Shown: positions 19,574 to 28,922 of the stretch, one piece after another
Numbering within the stretch: position 1 is the first letter of the stretch
Layout of the letters: every line of letters begins with the position of its first letter
NCBI RefSeq assembly: GCF_040117685.2
Contig: NZ_JBEDYP020000015.1
Coordinates: forward strand, 140,728 to 204,727
Source: Gracilimonas sp040117685
GTDB taxonomy: Bacteria; Bacteroidota; Rhodothermia; Balneolales; Balneolaceae
Length of the DNA stretch: 64,000 nt
Direction: 5' to 3'
The notes under the pieces: model-generated
Told to the model about the DNA's origin: nothing
What the model saw: only the letters and a program-made list of their open reading frames with translations
Databases searched by the model: none
Translations under genes and position numbers: made by a program

Positions 19574-19791
19574 GAGCAGAAATTAACAATTTCTTTCAGA
19601 AAAACAGGGCTTTTTGTCGTGTTGTTTATACTGAATGAATATAGATATCGGCCCCGTTAGATATTTAAACTCTATTACACCTAATTTGGTTAGATTTATG
19701 TAATTGAACTGAAACAGAAACCACAAGATACACGCCTGAAGGCTACCGGCCTGATTAGGATTAATTACAATTGTATGCCAGCTTGTGCAGC

Positions 19792-19821
19792 TTGGATATT
19801 TACTTAATTGATATATATTTG
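19792..19821 (+). promoter_or_regulatory. Probable Bacteroidota-type promoter of the alpha/beta hydrolase gene
   Basis: TTG at 19792-19794, a 19-bp spacer, then TATATTTG at 19814-19821, matching the TTG-N19-TAnnTTTG consensus of the primary sigma factor in this phylum. The ATG at 19833 follows closely, so transcript start would be a few bases ahead of it and the leader very short. Confidence 0.6.
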
Positions 19822-19832
19822 TACCATTAAAT

Positions 19833-20615
19833 ATGTTGTACTACAAAGAATATAAATCATCTGAAAAGAGAGACTGGGTTGTGTTCGTTCACGGCGCTGG
19901 AGGAAGCTCATCCATTTGGTTTAGCCAGTTAAGAGATTTCAAAAAACACTTCAATGTGTTGATGGTAGATTTACGCGGGCATGGTAAATCCAAAGATCTG
20001 CTTCAAAAGTATTATGAAGATAACTATTCATTTGAGTTTATAAGTCAGGATATCCTGGATGTGCTGGACCATCTCAATATTGATAAGGCTCACTTTATTG
20101 GAGTATCATTGGGAACCATTATCATTCGTACTATTGCCGAGATTGCCCCTACACGCGTTAAATCTTCTATCCTCTGTGGTGCTATCACCCGCTTGAATGT
20201 ACGCTCCAGGATTCTTGTCTTTGTCGGGCATATGTTTAAGCGGTTTATTCCCTACATGTGGTTATATAAACTGTTTGCGTGGATTATTATGCCTAAGAAA
20301 CATCACGCTAAATCCAGGAATCTTTTTATCAGGGAAGCGAAGAAATTATATCAAAAAGAGTTTCTAAGGTGGTTTAAGCTTACCAATGAAGTGAACCCAC
20401 TCCTTCGATATTTCAAAGAAAAAGAGGTTGAATCTCCTATGTTATACGTGATGGGAAGTGAGGACTATATGTTCCTCCCTCCTGTTAAACAAATAGTGGA
20501 AAAGCACAAGAATTCAAGCCTAAAGGTTATTGAAAATTGCGGACACGTTTGCAATGTGGAACGACCCGGAGCTTTTAACCGGGTTTCCATCCAATACCTG
20601 AAGGCTCACTCCTGA
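19833..20615 (+). CDS. Alpha/beta-fold hydrolase
   Basis: 260 residues with the oxyanion HGAGGSS, the DLRGHGKS segment, the nucleophile elbow GVSLGT (Ser near 94), an acidic residue in GSEDYMF, and the catalytic His in NCGHVCNVERPG. This is the layout of small esterases and lipases. Region 120-180 is a basic/aromatic lid with many Lys and Phe. Substrate is not predictable. It has its own promoter-like element and ends 9 bp from the convergent secretin gene. Confidence 0.87.
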   Translation: MLYYKEYKSSEKRDWVVFVHGAGGSSSIWFSQLRDFKKHFNVLMVDLRGHGKSKDLLQKYYEDNYSFEFISQDILDVLDHLNIDKAHFIGVSLGTIIIRTIAEIAPTRVKSSILCGAITRLNVRSRILVFVGHMFKRFIPYMWLYKLFAWIIMPKKHHAKSRNLFIREAKKLYQKEFLRWFKLTNEVNPLLRYFKEKEVESPMLYVMGSEDYMFLPPVKQIVEKHKNSSLKVIENCGHVCNVERPGAFNRVSIQYLKAHS

Positions 20616-20624
20616 ATTTAACCC

Positions 20625-22538
20625 TTATTCGCTACTTCCGTTAACTCGCTCAGCGTTAGGATTATTTCCATTTCTGAGGGTGAATAACCAAGCTTCACTG
20701 TTAAAGCTGTCTCTTATCTCAAGAGTTCGTTCAACGGCTACATTAAAATCGGCAAAGCCTTCGTAAGCTACGTAATTAAAGCGGGTTTCCGGATTAAACA
20801 GGATTTGTGTGTTATAGCCTTCTTGTTCGAGTGAAGATTTAAAGTTCTGAGCATTACCCGGAACAAGAAATGAACCGCCAATCACAAAATATTTCAAATC
20901 GGAAGTCTCTTCCTGCATAGTCTCCACTTCCTGCTCATTCTGTTGGTACTCCAGATATTCATCCAAATTAAATGCTTTAGGTACTACCACCATTAATTCC
21001 GGGTTGTCAACAGGCATGCTTAAATCTTTGGCCAGTTCCTGTTGTTCATCGGTAAGTGCATCCTCTTCTTCGGCGTCCACCGGTTGCTTATCCAAAGCTG
21101 TGGTATCAGGCTCAGTCTCTTCCATGTCCGTTTCAACAAGAGTTGAATCATCCATAGCCGGTTGTTCTTCCTGCTCAGCTTCAGCTGTCTCTTCTTCAAC
21201 AACGGGCATTTCGAATGTCTCAGTAGTAAATACCCGGTCTAAGTCGGTACGCATGTTGTCGCGTGTATTATTTAAAACTTCACGTTTTGTAAGCTTACGT
21301 TCTGAAATCCGCTCCGAAACAGGTTTAATCAACTCTGCCTGCACAATGATAATCAGTTCATTTTCGGAATAATCTTTCGAGTTGTACCCAAATAAATACC
21401 GAAGACCGAAAAACCAACCCGGTAAGTCTTTAAGAATTGGAACTCCTCTTCGTACTGTAGACTCTTCCGTTCGATATAATCCGGCTACATAAGTTGCTTC
21501 CCCATTCAGCAGAATTGCTGAGGTTGTTGCTTCCTGTTTGTTAACAATGGTACTAATTACATCAGGCTGTACGGTAGAACGTTCTACTTCAAGTGACAAA
21601 TAAATAAAAGAAGTGTCTTCCTGATTTATAATTTCAGGAGTTACAGTAAGAATAGTACCCGTGCTGATAAAGTTATCCGTCACGTTACCTGCAATATCGC
21701 GCTGCTTAATAGAGAAATCTTGACCAACCTGGATATTCCCTTCTTCTCCATCCACAACTTTAATGGATGGAGTGGCCAAAACTTTACCAAGGTTATCCGC
21801 TTCAAAAGCACTGAATAATGCCTGTACACTTATGCCGGGACCAACTTCTCCCAGATTTACAAGGGCGTTAAAAGCGTTCTGAGAAACACTTGCAGCGTTA
21901 TAAGAGTTAACAGATACAAACTGATCGTTAAATTCGGTAGCCGGGATGCTTTGATTCGCATCAGCGTCTACAAAATCTCCCAAATTCGCCGGTACATCGC
22001 TTGTTAATGTAGACCAGTCAATTCCAATTTCCTGAAGCGCTCTCTTGTTACCTTCAAAAAAGGTAGCATTAATTCGCACTTCCTGAGTTCTGGTTGTAGC
22101 TGACGGAGCTTCACCTTGAGCAGCAGCGGAACCGCCTCCGGAAGCCTGCGTTGTAGTACCGGTTGTAGCAGGTTCAGGTTCATTTATTTCATAGAAATCT
22201 TCAAACTCTTCCAGCTCAAGGTTGTTAAACCGCATGATGTATTGTAGAGCATCTTTCCAGTGCATTGCGGGTAAAGTAACCCCAATGGTACCACTGTAAG
22301 CCGAATTATCAACAATAAACTTGTTCTCAAACTCCTGGGCAAAGGTATTTATGATTTCAATGGCCTCGTTGTAGGTCGTACTTTTGTCGAAGGCGACGAT
22401 CTCTTCCGGATTGGTGTATTCTTTTAGAGGGTCAACTACCTGAGCATGTACAAACTCAGGCTGTAGTAAACTTACCAAGCCGAAAAGGACTAATGTCAAA
22501 AAACCTTTTTTGTAGATTGTTGCTTTCATGGGTTTCAT
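20625..22538 (-). CDS. Secretin with C-terminal SPOR domain (PilQ/GspD-like)
   Basis: 637-residue outer-membrane pore of a type IV pilus or type II secretion machine. Order: signal peptide ending FVHAQ, a short N0/STN domain (about 40-115), a Gly/Ala-rich linker, then the secretin domain with GEATYVAGLYRTEE, VPILKDLPGWFFG and ENELIIIVQAELI (about 160-425). Next is a long acidic Glu/Asp-rich stretch (about 440-535). The end is a SPOR peptidoglycan-binding domain (YFVIGGSF, NAQNFKSSLEQEGYNTQIL, FNSEAWLF). No AMIN or multiple KH-like N domains are visible, so the periplasmic part is short. It overlaps the upstream gene by 4 nt as the last gene of the pilus operon. Confidence 0.88.
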   Translation of the reverse strand: MKPMKATIYKKGFLTLVLFGLVSLLQPEFVHAQVVDPLKEYTNPEEIVAFDKSTTYNEAIEIINTFAQEFENKFIVDNSAYSGTIGVTLPAMHWKDALQYIMRFNNLELEEFEDFYEINEPEPATTGTTTQASGGGSAAAQGEAPSATTRTQEVRINATFFEGNKRALQEIGIDWSTLTSDVPANLGDFVDADANQSIPATEFNDQFVSVNSYNAASVSQNAFNALVNLGEVGPGISVQALFSAFEADNLGKVLATPSIKVVDGEEGNIQVGQDFSIKQRDIAGNVTDNFISTGTILTVTPEIINQEDTSFIYLSLEVERSTVQPDVISTIVNKQEATTSAILLNGEATYVAGLYRTEESTVRRGVPILKDLPGWFFGLRYLFGYNSKDYSENELIIIVQAELIKPVSERISERKLTKREVLNNTRDNMRTDLDRVFTTETFEMPVVEEETAEAEQEEQPAMDDSTLVETDMEETEPDTTALDKQPVDAEEEDALTDEQQELAKDLSMPVDNPELMVVVPKAFNLDEYLEYQQNEQEVETMQEETSDLKYFVIGGSFLVPGNAQNFKSSLEQEGYNTQILFNPETRFNYVAYEGFADFNVAVERTLEIRDSFNSEAWLFTLRNGNNPNAERVNGSSE

Positions 22539-23404
22539 CGCTCTATCTCCAAGGTAACCAATTCCGTGATGCCACCTTTGTTTAGATTAAAAGTAGCGGA
22601 TTTATTCTTAAGGTCTATAGATTCTAATTCACCAAGGTACACTTCATCTCCTTTTCTAAGTGAATTTATATTTCCTCCCTGATCTACGATAAAAATTCGT
22701 GATGCTGTGAGGCCTATTAATCTGCTTTGCTCCACATCAATCAGATTATCGTCATTGGGTGGAATCACTTCCTGTATTAGTGGATAAAATGGGTTGAATG
22801 TTGAAACTCGTTCATCCATCGTTAACTGACTGGATAATGCCAGTCCGTCCTGAATGGGTATTCGTTCATAATAACTTTCAATAGTGAAGGTAAAAGTAAT
22901 ATCATTGAGTTCTTCAGGACTAGAACTCGGGGGTGTTAAGGATATCTCAGAAACCTTATTTAAAAGCTGACTGTTCTCAATTTTGTTCACAAAGTTTACA
23001 AAGTTAGTGTAGGTTCCATAACCATTAATTTCTGCGTTTACAATACCATACTGGTCCTGGGCAGTAGAGTCCACAAAAACAAAGTCAAAAAACACTTTCG
23101 AAGATGTGCTGCTATTACTTATATAATTCAGGTAATCATAAATGTCATCAGGATTGGGAGACTTAAAAAGAGACTTATCAGCGTTCTCAATAATGGATAA
23201 GGCCTGCTGATACCGTTGGTTTAATGCCGGAAAAGCATCGCTGGTAGCCTTTTTGCTGTTGAAATCTTTCTGTTTCTCCGTTACTGAAGTCTGAAGTTCC
23301 TGTAATTCAGACAACTGAAAAAACTTGATATAAGAAAAAGCCGCACCTACAAATAAGGTAAGTGTTACTAACAAAATGATGGTATTTCGGACCGCGTATG
23401 ACAA
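22535..23404 (-). CDS. PilO-PilP-like inner-membrane assembly protein (fusion)
   Basis: 289 residues with one N-terminal membrane helix (IILLVTLTLFVGAAFSYI), a coiled coil (about 32-75), a PilO-like ferredoxin-fold region (about 85-190), and a C-terminal PilP/GspC-like beta domain (SRIFIVDQGGNINSLRKGD followed by LGELESIDL). In model systems PilO and PilP are separate and bridge the inner-membrane platform to the secretin. The single protein here would do both. Its 3' end overlaps the secretin gene by 4 nt and it starts 4 nt after the PilM-PilN gene. Sequence similarity to known PilO is weak; the call relies on fold pattern and position. Confidence 0.68.
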   Translation of the reverse strand: MSYAVRNTIILLVTLTLFVGAAFSYIKFFQLSELQELQTSVTEKQKDFNSKKATSDAFPALNQRYQQALSIIENADKSLFKSPNPDDIYDYLNYISNSSTSSKVFFDFVFVDSTAQDQYGIVNAEINGYGTYTNFVNFVNKIENSQLLNKVSEISLTPPSSSPEELNDITFTFTIESYYERIPIQDGLALSSQLTMDERVSTFNPFYPLIQEVIPPNDDNLIDVEQSRLIGLTASRIFIVDQGGNINSLRKGDEVYLGELESIDLKNKSATFNLNKGGITELVTLEIER

Positions 23405-23408
23405 TTGA

Positions 23409-25151
23409 CTATTGGTTCCCTTCTATTAATTCTTCAATTCCCTGCACACTCTGTGGCGTGTAGATGCTTTCATCGTCAAAAAATTCTGAGACAACGTAGG
23501 TAAAACTGTAAACATCCTGTTCTCTTATCTGATCAGATGTCACATTCAACAGCGTTGCATCTGCAAATAAATCGGCAAGCTCGGCAATTCGCTCCCTGTA
23601 AACAGCGTATCCGGTTAATTCAACATCACCATTAGGTAGCGTTGCTGCTGCCGTTAACCATACCGAATTTACATCATCTACCCCACTATTTATACGATCC
23701 AGGTTTTTACTCCAGCGTAAGGTTCCCTGATTCAACTCACTTAATAATACAAGCTTAGCCTGAATTTGCTCTAAATCTGAACTAATTTGATTATACCGTT
23801 GCACGGTTGGCTCAAGAGATTGAATTTGAGAGTTCAATGTACTCACTTCATTTCTAAGTCGATCTATTTCAGTCGCATTTTGAGTATAGAAGTGGTTAGA
23901 TACAATAGGGGTCAACAAGATCAATAATAACAGTAAAAACCCATGCCATTGCAGTTTAAAAATCTTCTGACGATCACTTACATAATTCGGTAAGAAAGAG
24001 ATATTTGGGAAATTGCTTTTCTCAAAACCTGAAGCTGACCACGCTGCACCAATTGCCGTAGTAAAGGCGGGTATGGAGGAAGGATTTATTTCTTCGGAAT
24101 CGAAAAAATCATCAGAAAACTCAAACTCTGAAACATTTACATCCTGAAAGCGCTCTTCAAAAAACTCAATAGCATCATCTCCAAGCGAATTATTACAGAT
24201 AATAAGCCGATCAAGATTTGGTACCTCTCCGGTATCAAGCTGGAAAAGAATCTTACTGAATATGGTATTGAGAAATTTTGGATTCTTAATCCCTTCTGTA
24301 ATAATTGGTGATACGATCCAAAGCTGAGAACCTTTCAGGAAAAGTATCCGACTTGTGGTTTCACCAAACTGAACCACACCGGTGATACTGTTTATTTCGA
24401 GCTCATAATTTGCCCGAATTAGCCCTAATAGAAGTATTTCATCAGGTAAAATCTCATTAATGAACAATTTCCCGGAGTACATATCACGGGTCCTGTTCAT
24501 TAGTTTTAGTAAATCCGGCTCATCGTCAATAGAAGTGAGAAGTAAAGCACCATCTTCTCTTACTGAATAGGAAAAATAGTCTTCTGCTTTAGACACTCCG
24601 TGCAGAGCTTCAAGCCGGTCATTAACTATAATCTGAAGATCTTTCTTTTTAGTTTCGGAAAAATCAACATCTTTTAAAATCTGGAAGATCGTTTGTCCGG
24701 CAGGGATACTTAAACCAACATCTACTCTTTTGGTGTCTGTAGAGCTTAGAAGGTTATATAATAGCAATTCGTTGGATGCGGCCGCTTCGGTTTCATCAAC
24801 CATATCAGTATCAACAATCTCATCCGAACCTTCTAAATCATCAAGGTCATCAAAGTCAAGATCATCGAGGTCATCTTCAAAAGCGTCTAAATCTAACTCC
24901 TCAGTTTGATCTTCTTCCTCTTCTTCCAGGCCAAATATGACATCCTCGTCATCAAGGCTGTCATCGATACTGTCAAAAACGTCAACTGTTTCTTCTTCCC
25001 TGGCTGCTTTGGCTTTCCCTTTCAGACTTTCAACCAGGCGTACTTTGTCAAGACTAACTAAAGAGACCTTTTTGCCGTTTATTTTTATACGGGCAACTTT
25101 CAGAAACTCTTCGTCAACAACAATTCCGGTATATGTCTTATTTGATAACAT
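23409..25151 (-). CDS. PilM-PilN-like fusion (GspL-type) pilus platform protein
   Basis: 580 residues. The first ~390 form an actin-like PilM fold, with start NKTYTGIVVDEEFLKVARI and the phosphate-region LIICNNSLGDDAIEFF and IPAFTTAIGAAWS. Then one membrane helix (WHGFLLLLLILLTPIVS), a coiled coil, and a PilN-like periplasmic domain. An acidic insertion of about 60 residues (50-115, mostly Asp, Glu and Leu) interrupts the PilM part near its start. GspL of type II systems has the same PilM-plus-PilN plan. It would link the cytoplasmic ATPase ring to the periplasmic PilO-PilP module. It lies 4 nt ahead of that gene and 8 nt after the PilT-like gene. Confidence 0.75.
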   Translation of the reverse strand: MLSNKTYTGIVVDEEFLKVARIKINGKKVSLVSLDKVRLVESLKGKAKAAREEETVDVFDSIDDSLDDEDVIFGLEEEEEDQTEELDLDAFEDDLDDLDFDDLDDLEGSDEIVDTDMVDETEAAASNELLLYNLLSSTDTKRVDVGLSIPAGQTIFQILKDVDFSETKKKDLQIIVNDRLEALHGVSKAEDYFSYSVREDGALLLTSIDDEPDLLKLMNRTRDMYSGKLFINEILPDEILLLGLIRANYELEINSITGVVQFGETTSRILFLKGSQLWIVSPIITEGIKNPKFLNTIFSKILFQLDTGEVPNLDRLIICNNSLGDDAIEFFEERFQDVNVSEFEFSDDFFDSEEINPSSIPAFTTAIGAAWSASGFEKSNFPNISFLPNYVSDRQKIFKLQWHGFLLLLLILLTPIVSNHFYTQNATEIDRLRNEVSTLNSQIQSLEPTVQRYNQISSDLEQIQAKLVLLSELNQGTLRWSKNLDRINSGVDDVNSVWLTAAATLPNGDVELTGYAVYRERIAELADLFADATLLNVTSDQIREQDVYSFTYVVSEFFDDESIYTPQSVQGIEELIEGNQ

Positions 25152-25159
25152 ATTCAGCC

Positions 25160-26407
25160 TTAGTAATTAACTTCACTTAGCAGTTGAACCATTTTAGTTT
25201 TGTTGTTGGCGTGATTTAAAGCGTTCTCTTTAGAAATAATGCCATCAGTATATAATCTCTTCAGGTCCTGTTCCATGGTATTCATCCCTTTCTCACTACC
25301 CTCCATCAACATCTGATAGATCTCACTGATATTATTATTACGAATAGCGGCCCTTACCGAAGTATTCACCATTAATACTTCTTTGGCTAACACCCGTTTA
25401 CCATCCAGACTGGGAACTAACTTTTGGCTAACTACACAGGTAAGAACATCTGCCAGCCTTACCCTAACCCTGTTTTGTTCCTCTGTTGGCACCTCACCTA
25501 AAATACGCTCAATACTTTCCATAGCTGATGAGGTATGAAGTGTTCCAAACGTTTTGTGACCGGAATCAGTGATTTCCAATGCCGTCATAATAGTTTCGGG
25601 GTCACGAAGCTCACCAATTACTATAATATCAGGATCTTGCCTAAGCGCCTGAACTGCCCCTTCCTTAAAAGACTCAACATCCCGGCCTACTTCCCTGTGC
25701 CTAACAACTGACTTGATGGGTGTGTGTATCAATTCAACCGGAGAAGCGATAATTACGATGTGAGAGTCAACCGTGCGGTTATTGGCATCAATAACCGTAT
25801 CCAGAGTTGACGACTTACCGGAACCCGTTATACCGGTGATGAGGGTTAATCCATATTTGTAATACTTTAAACTCAGAGCCTTTGCTACCTCGGTATGTAC
25901 ATTCAGATTTTTGAAAGGTCGTATGGTATTATCAATTTTACGCATGTTGAGCGCTAAGTGCTCCAAATCAAAATACATATCAGCACGAAACCGCTGCTGT
26001 TTACCATTACCAAGCTCTATTGAATACGAAAAATCAAGATTTTTGTCTTCAATAAGTTTTTTCCTTTGTGATGGAAGAATAGCATTATGCAGCAATACAT
26101 TCGTTTCATCCAGTGAGAGGCTTAGAGGTTCTTTGGCCGGCTTTTTATCACCATATATTCTATACCAAACCCTGCCATCACATCCCGGACCGCCTAAATC
26201 AATATCAGAAGCATCGTTCTTTAGCATCCTTTTCAGGTAGCCGTCTAATATATCAGAAAGTTTCTCGCGGTGGTCATCCCCAAGGTTATCAACCACATTT
26301 CCCAATTGCACATGCCGGTCTATTCCCCTTGAGGTCCGGGGTAATTGCTCAATAACCGGATGAACCAGTTCTGATAGCTTTTCGGATTTTTTGGTTGCCG
26401 CCTCCAT
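25160..26407 (-). CDS. PilT-like twitching/retraction ATPase
   Basis: 415-residue secretion ATPase. It has Walker A ITGSGKSST, Walker B DIIVIGELRD (after ALRQDPDI), the His-box TFGTLHTSSAMESIERIL, and the C-terminal TMEQDLKRLYTDG typical of PilT. The Asp-box, normally ITIEDPIEF, reads IIASPVEL, so the usual catalytic Glu is replaced by Ala. About 50 extra N-terminal residues precede the PAS-like domain. It likely powers depolymerisation of the pilus or modulates the platform. It sits between the cyclic-nucleotide-binding gene and the PilM-PilN gene in the operon. Confidence 0.85.
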   Translation of the reverse strand: MEAATKKSEKLSELVHPVIEQLPRTSRGIDRHVQLGNVVDNLGDDHREKLSDILDGYLKRMLKNDASDIDLGGPGCDGRVWYRIYGDKKPAKEPLSLSLDETNVLLHNAILPSQRKKLIEDKNLDFSYSIELGNGKQQRFRADMYFDLEHLALNMRKIDNTIRPFKNLNVHTEVAKALSLKYYKYGLTLITGITGSGKSSTLDTVIDANNRTVDSHIVIIASPVELIHTPIKSVVRHREVGRDVESFKEGAVQALRQDPDIIVIGELRDPETIMTALEITDSGHKTFGTLHTSSAMESIERILGEVPTEEQNRVRVRLADVLTCVVSQKLVPSLDGKRVLAKEVLMVNTSVRAAIRNNNISEIYQMLMEGSEKGMNTMEQDLKRLYTDGIISKENALNHANNKTKMVQLLSEVNY

Positions 26408-26551
26408 AATAAAGCCAAATCATTTTGTTGATGACAAATAACAGGATACCTGAAAACGCTTATTGTTACGAAAAAAATTAAAAAAAACTAACAATCCAAG
26501 CGTATATGCTTGCGAATTATCAATTTGCCGTACAATAACCTGTTTACAGAG

Positions 26552-27058
26552 TTACCAATTGGTATCGTTCAATAACCTCTTCTTCAAGTTAAGTAATTGA
26601 ACATTCATGTTACTTATTTTACGCTGCTGTATTTCGATGATATTTTTTGTAAAGATGTTGAACAGCTTCTCAGGTTTTTTTCTGAAAAAATTAAGGGCTT
26701 CATATCGTTCGTATCTTAAAACCACACAATCGCCTTCTGCAGTAACCTTAGCCATTCTATTATTTTTACTGAATAAGAAGGTTTCCCCTAAAAAATTACC
26801 TTCCCCCAACGTAGCTAACTGTATGTTATCCTTCCAAATACATACTTTTCCTTCGGCTACTAAATAGGCTGAATTAACATATTCCGACTCGTTCAGGATG
26901 ATTTCATCAGACAGAAACCTTTCTTCCTTCCCTAACTGAAGGAATTCCAAAACATCTTCATAATGAAAGTTTTTCAGAAGCAACGGAGGTTCTTTCAAAA
27001 ACTTCTTTATGTAATCGGTCATTAATTCATCGCCGGAATTTGACATCTCGGTACTCAT
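26552..27058 (-). CDS. Cyclic-nucleotide-binding domain protein
   Basis: 168 residues: a short N-terminal helix region, a cNMP-binding beta-roll (about 30-135) with the phosphate-binding loop LGEGNFLGETFLFSKNNRMAKVTA, and a C-terminal helix. There is no helix-turn-helix, so it is not a CRP-type activator. The Arg in NNRMAKV is in the position expected for phosphate contact. It lies inside the pilus operon between the GspE/PilB-like and PilT-like ATPase genes, with gaps of 79 and 144 bp. A plausible role is to couple a cyclic nucleotide to one of the ATPases; that is inference. Confidence 0.75.
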   Translation of the reverse strand: MSTEMSNSGDELMTDYIKKFLKEPPLLLKNFHYEDVLEFLQLGKEERFLSDEIILNESEYVNSAYLVAEGKVCIWKDNIQLATLGEGNFLGETFLFSKNNRMAKVTAEGDCVVLRYERYEALNFFRKKPEKLFNIFTKNIIEIQQRKISNMNVQLLNLKKRLLNDTNW

Positions 27059-27137
27059 ACTAAACCCCTGTGATAGTTACTACTGGCATAACAGCAATAT
27101 GCATCAAGTTAATATTTAATTTCAAGTTTTCCGCTTA

Positions 27138-28913
27138 TTAATCTTCAATAGTTGCGGCCACAATTTCTTCGATCGTTGAAACACCTTCTTTTACACGCTC
27201 CCGGCCAGACCCGCGCAAGGTAAGCATACCCTGTGACATTGCAAGCTCTTTAATAGCTCCTTCATCAATATCGCCACCGGCATCCAGAATCATTTGCTTA
27301 ATCTCCTTCGAGAAATAAAGTGCTTCATGAATACCTGCACGGCCCTTAAAACCAGTTTGGTTACATTTTTCGCAACCAACCGCCTTATAGAATGTAGTTT
27401 CTTCAATTTCTTTATCCGTAAAACCAATGCCTTTGGCCGTCTCGGGATGCGGTGTAAACTTTTCTTTGCAATTGCTACACAGTCTTCTAATCAAACGCTG
27501 AGCAACAACCAGGTTTACGGCATTCGCAATCAAAAATGGTTCAACTCCCATCTTAAATAAACGGGAAATCGCACTGGGTGCATCATTGGTGTGAAGGGTT
27601 GAAAAGGTTAAGTGACCGGTGTTTGCTAATTTAATAGCAATTTCAGCCGTCTTTAAATCCCTCATCTCACCTACAAGTACAATGTCGGGGTCATGACGCA
27701 AAATCCCCCTAATCGACTGATCAAAGGTCATGTGGTTACTGATCTTTAACTGTCTTGCCCCCTCAATAATATACTCTACGGGTTCCTCCACAGTTAAAAC
27801 ATTTTTTGTTGGGTCAATCACATAATACAGGGCGGCTACCAATGTAGTTGACTTACCGCTACCGGTAGGCCCTGTGATAATTACGATACCTGAAGGCTTT
27901 TGGATCGATTTTACAAAATTTTCTTTCGCCTGTTTTTGTAACCCAAGCTTATCCAGGTCTCGAATTACATTTCGATCATCCAATACACGAATTACAATTG
28001 ATTCAAACTTCCGGTCGTATTGTTTTCCAACAATAGGCATAATCGAAACCCTGTATCGAATTCCGACACCATCAATTTGACGCTGAATAAATCCATCCTG
28101 AGAAGCATCCCGTTCAAAGCGGTCAACATTACGTGTTTTATCCTTAATTACAGCTGAAATAGCCTCCGGCTTCACATTCTTCTGCTGGTACCAAAGCTGT
28201 AATTTACCATCCACCCGAAAACGGATATCTGTAGTGGTTGGAGAGCTGGGAACGATGTGCATATCACTCACTCCCTGGCGAACTGATTCTACCAACATCC
28301 CTTCTACCAGTGAGTTAAGCATACTCTGATTGATCTCAGCATCAATCTCTTCTTCGTCAATCTCTTCCTGATTCTTATCTAAATCAGGTTCTTCATAATC
28401 GATTTCTTCGAGCAGATCCAGGAACTCATTTTTTTGCTCATAAACTTTAGACAGGATGTCTTCAATCGACTCATATTTGCAATAGACTAATTCTGTTTGC
28501 TTGAAATTAATCTTATTGAGTACACTTTGAATGTTAGGATCGGATGGATCAGCCGCAGCAATTACAATGGAATTCTTGGTTTTCTGGTACGGAAGGGCCT
28601 TATGGTGTACCAGTTCATCCACAATCTCTTTTGGGAGGTCTTCCAGGTTTTCCTTGATATGATCAAGAACTTCATCCGGAATTTCGTCGACATCTTTCAA
28701 CACCTCTCTGAAAGCATAGATATTGGCAATTTCTTTCATAATCAGGTGCCTGTTCAGCCCTAAGTCCTGTGAAAGAATTTGACCAAGTCTGCGATTACTC
28801 TCCTTAGGTTCTTCAGAGAGGATAGACAGCCCTTTCTGCAACTGATCAGAGGTTATAATCCCTTTATTAACAAGGATATCCCCAATATGTCTGCGTATAT
28901 TTATTTTTCCCAT
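27138..28913 (-). CDS. Type IV pilus/type II secretion assembly ATPase (PilB/GspE)
   Basis: 591 residues. N-terminal MshEN/GspE-N domain (about 1-150), a linker rich in Glu and Asp (165-190), then the ATPase. It has Walker A GPTGSGKSTT, Asp-box LTVEEPVEYI, Walker B DIVLVGEMRD, and His-box TFSTLHTNDAPSAISRL. The zinc-binding tetracysteine is CSNCKEKF and CEKCNQTGFKGRAG, followed by IHEALYFS. This is the extension ATPase that powers pilin or pseudopilin assembly. It starts 9 nt after the GspF gene. Identification is strong; whether the machine is a pilus or a secretion system is not fixed by this protein. Confidence 0.93.
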   Translation of the reverse strand: MGKINIRRHIGDILVNKGIITSDQLQKGLSILSEEPKESNRRLGQILSQDLGLNRHLIMKEIANIYAFREVLKDVDEIPDEVLDHIKENLEDLPKEIVDELVHHKALPYQKTKNSIVIAAADPSDPNIQSVLNKINFKQTELVYCKYESIEDILSKVYEQKNEFLDLLEEIDYEEPDLDKNQEEIDEEEIDAEINQSMLNSLVEGMLVESVRQGVSDMHIVPSSPTTTDIRFRVDGKLQLWYQQKNVKPEAISAVIKDKTRNVDRFERDASQDGFIQRQIDGVGIRYRVSIMPIVGKQYDRKFESIVIRVLDDRNVIRDLDKLGLQKQAKENFVKSIQKPSGIVIITGPTGSGKSTTLVAALYYVIDPTKNVLTVEEPVEYIIEGARQLKISNHMTFDQSIRGILRHDPDIVLVGEMRDLKTAEIAIKLANTGHLTFSTLHTNDAPSAISRLFKMGVEPFLIANAVNLVVAQRLIRRLCSNCKEKFTPHPETAKGIGFTDKEIEETTFYKAVGCEKCNQTGFKGRAGIHEALYFSKEIKQMILDAGGDIDEGAIKELAMSQGMLTLRGSGRERVKEGVSTIEEIVAATIED

Positions 28914-28922
28914 TTAAAACTC

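Noticed and set aside
19574..19832. Short open frames between PlsC and the hydrolase
   Set aside because: The longest from ATG is about 22 codons and has no ribosome-binding site or family resemblance.
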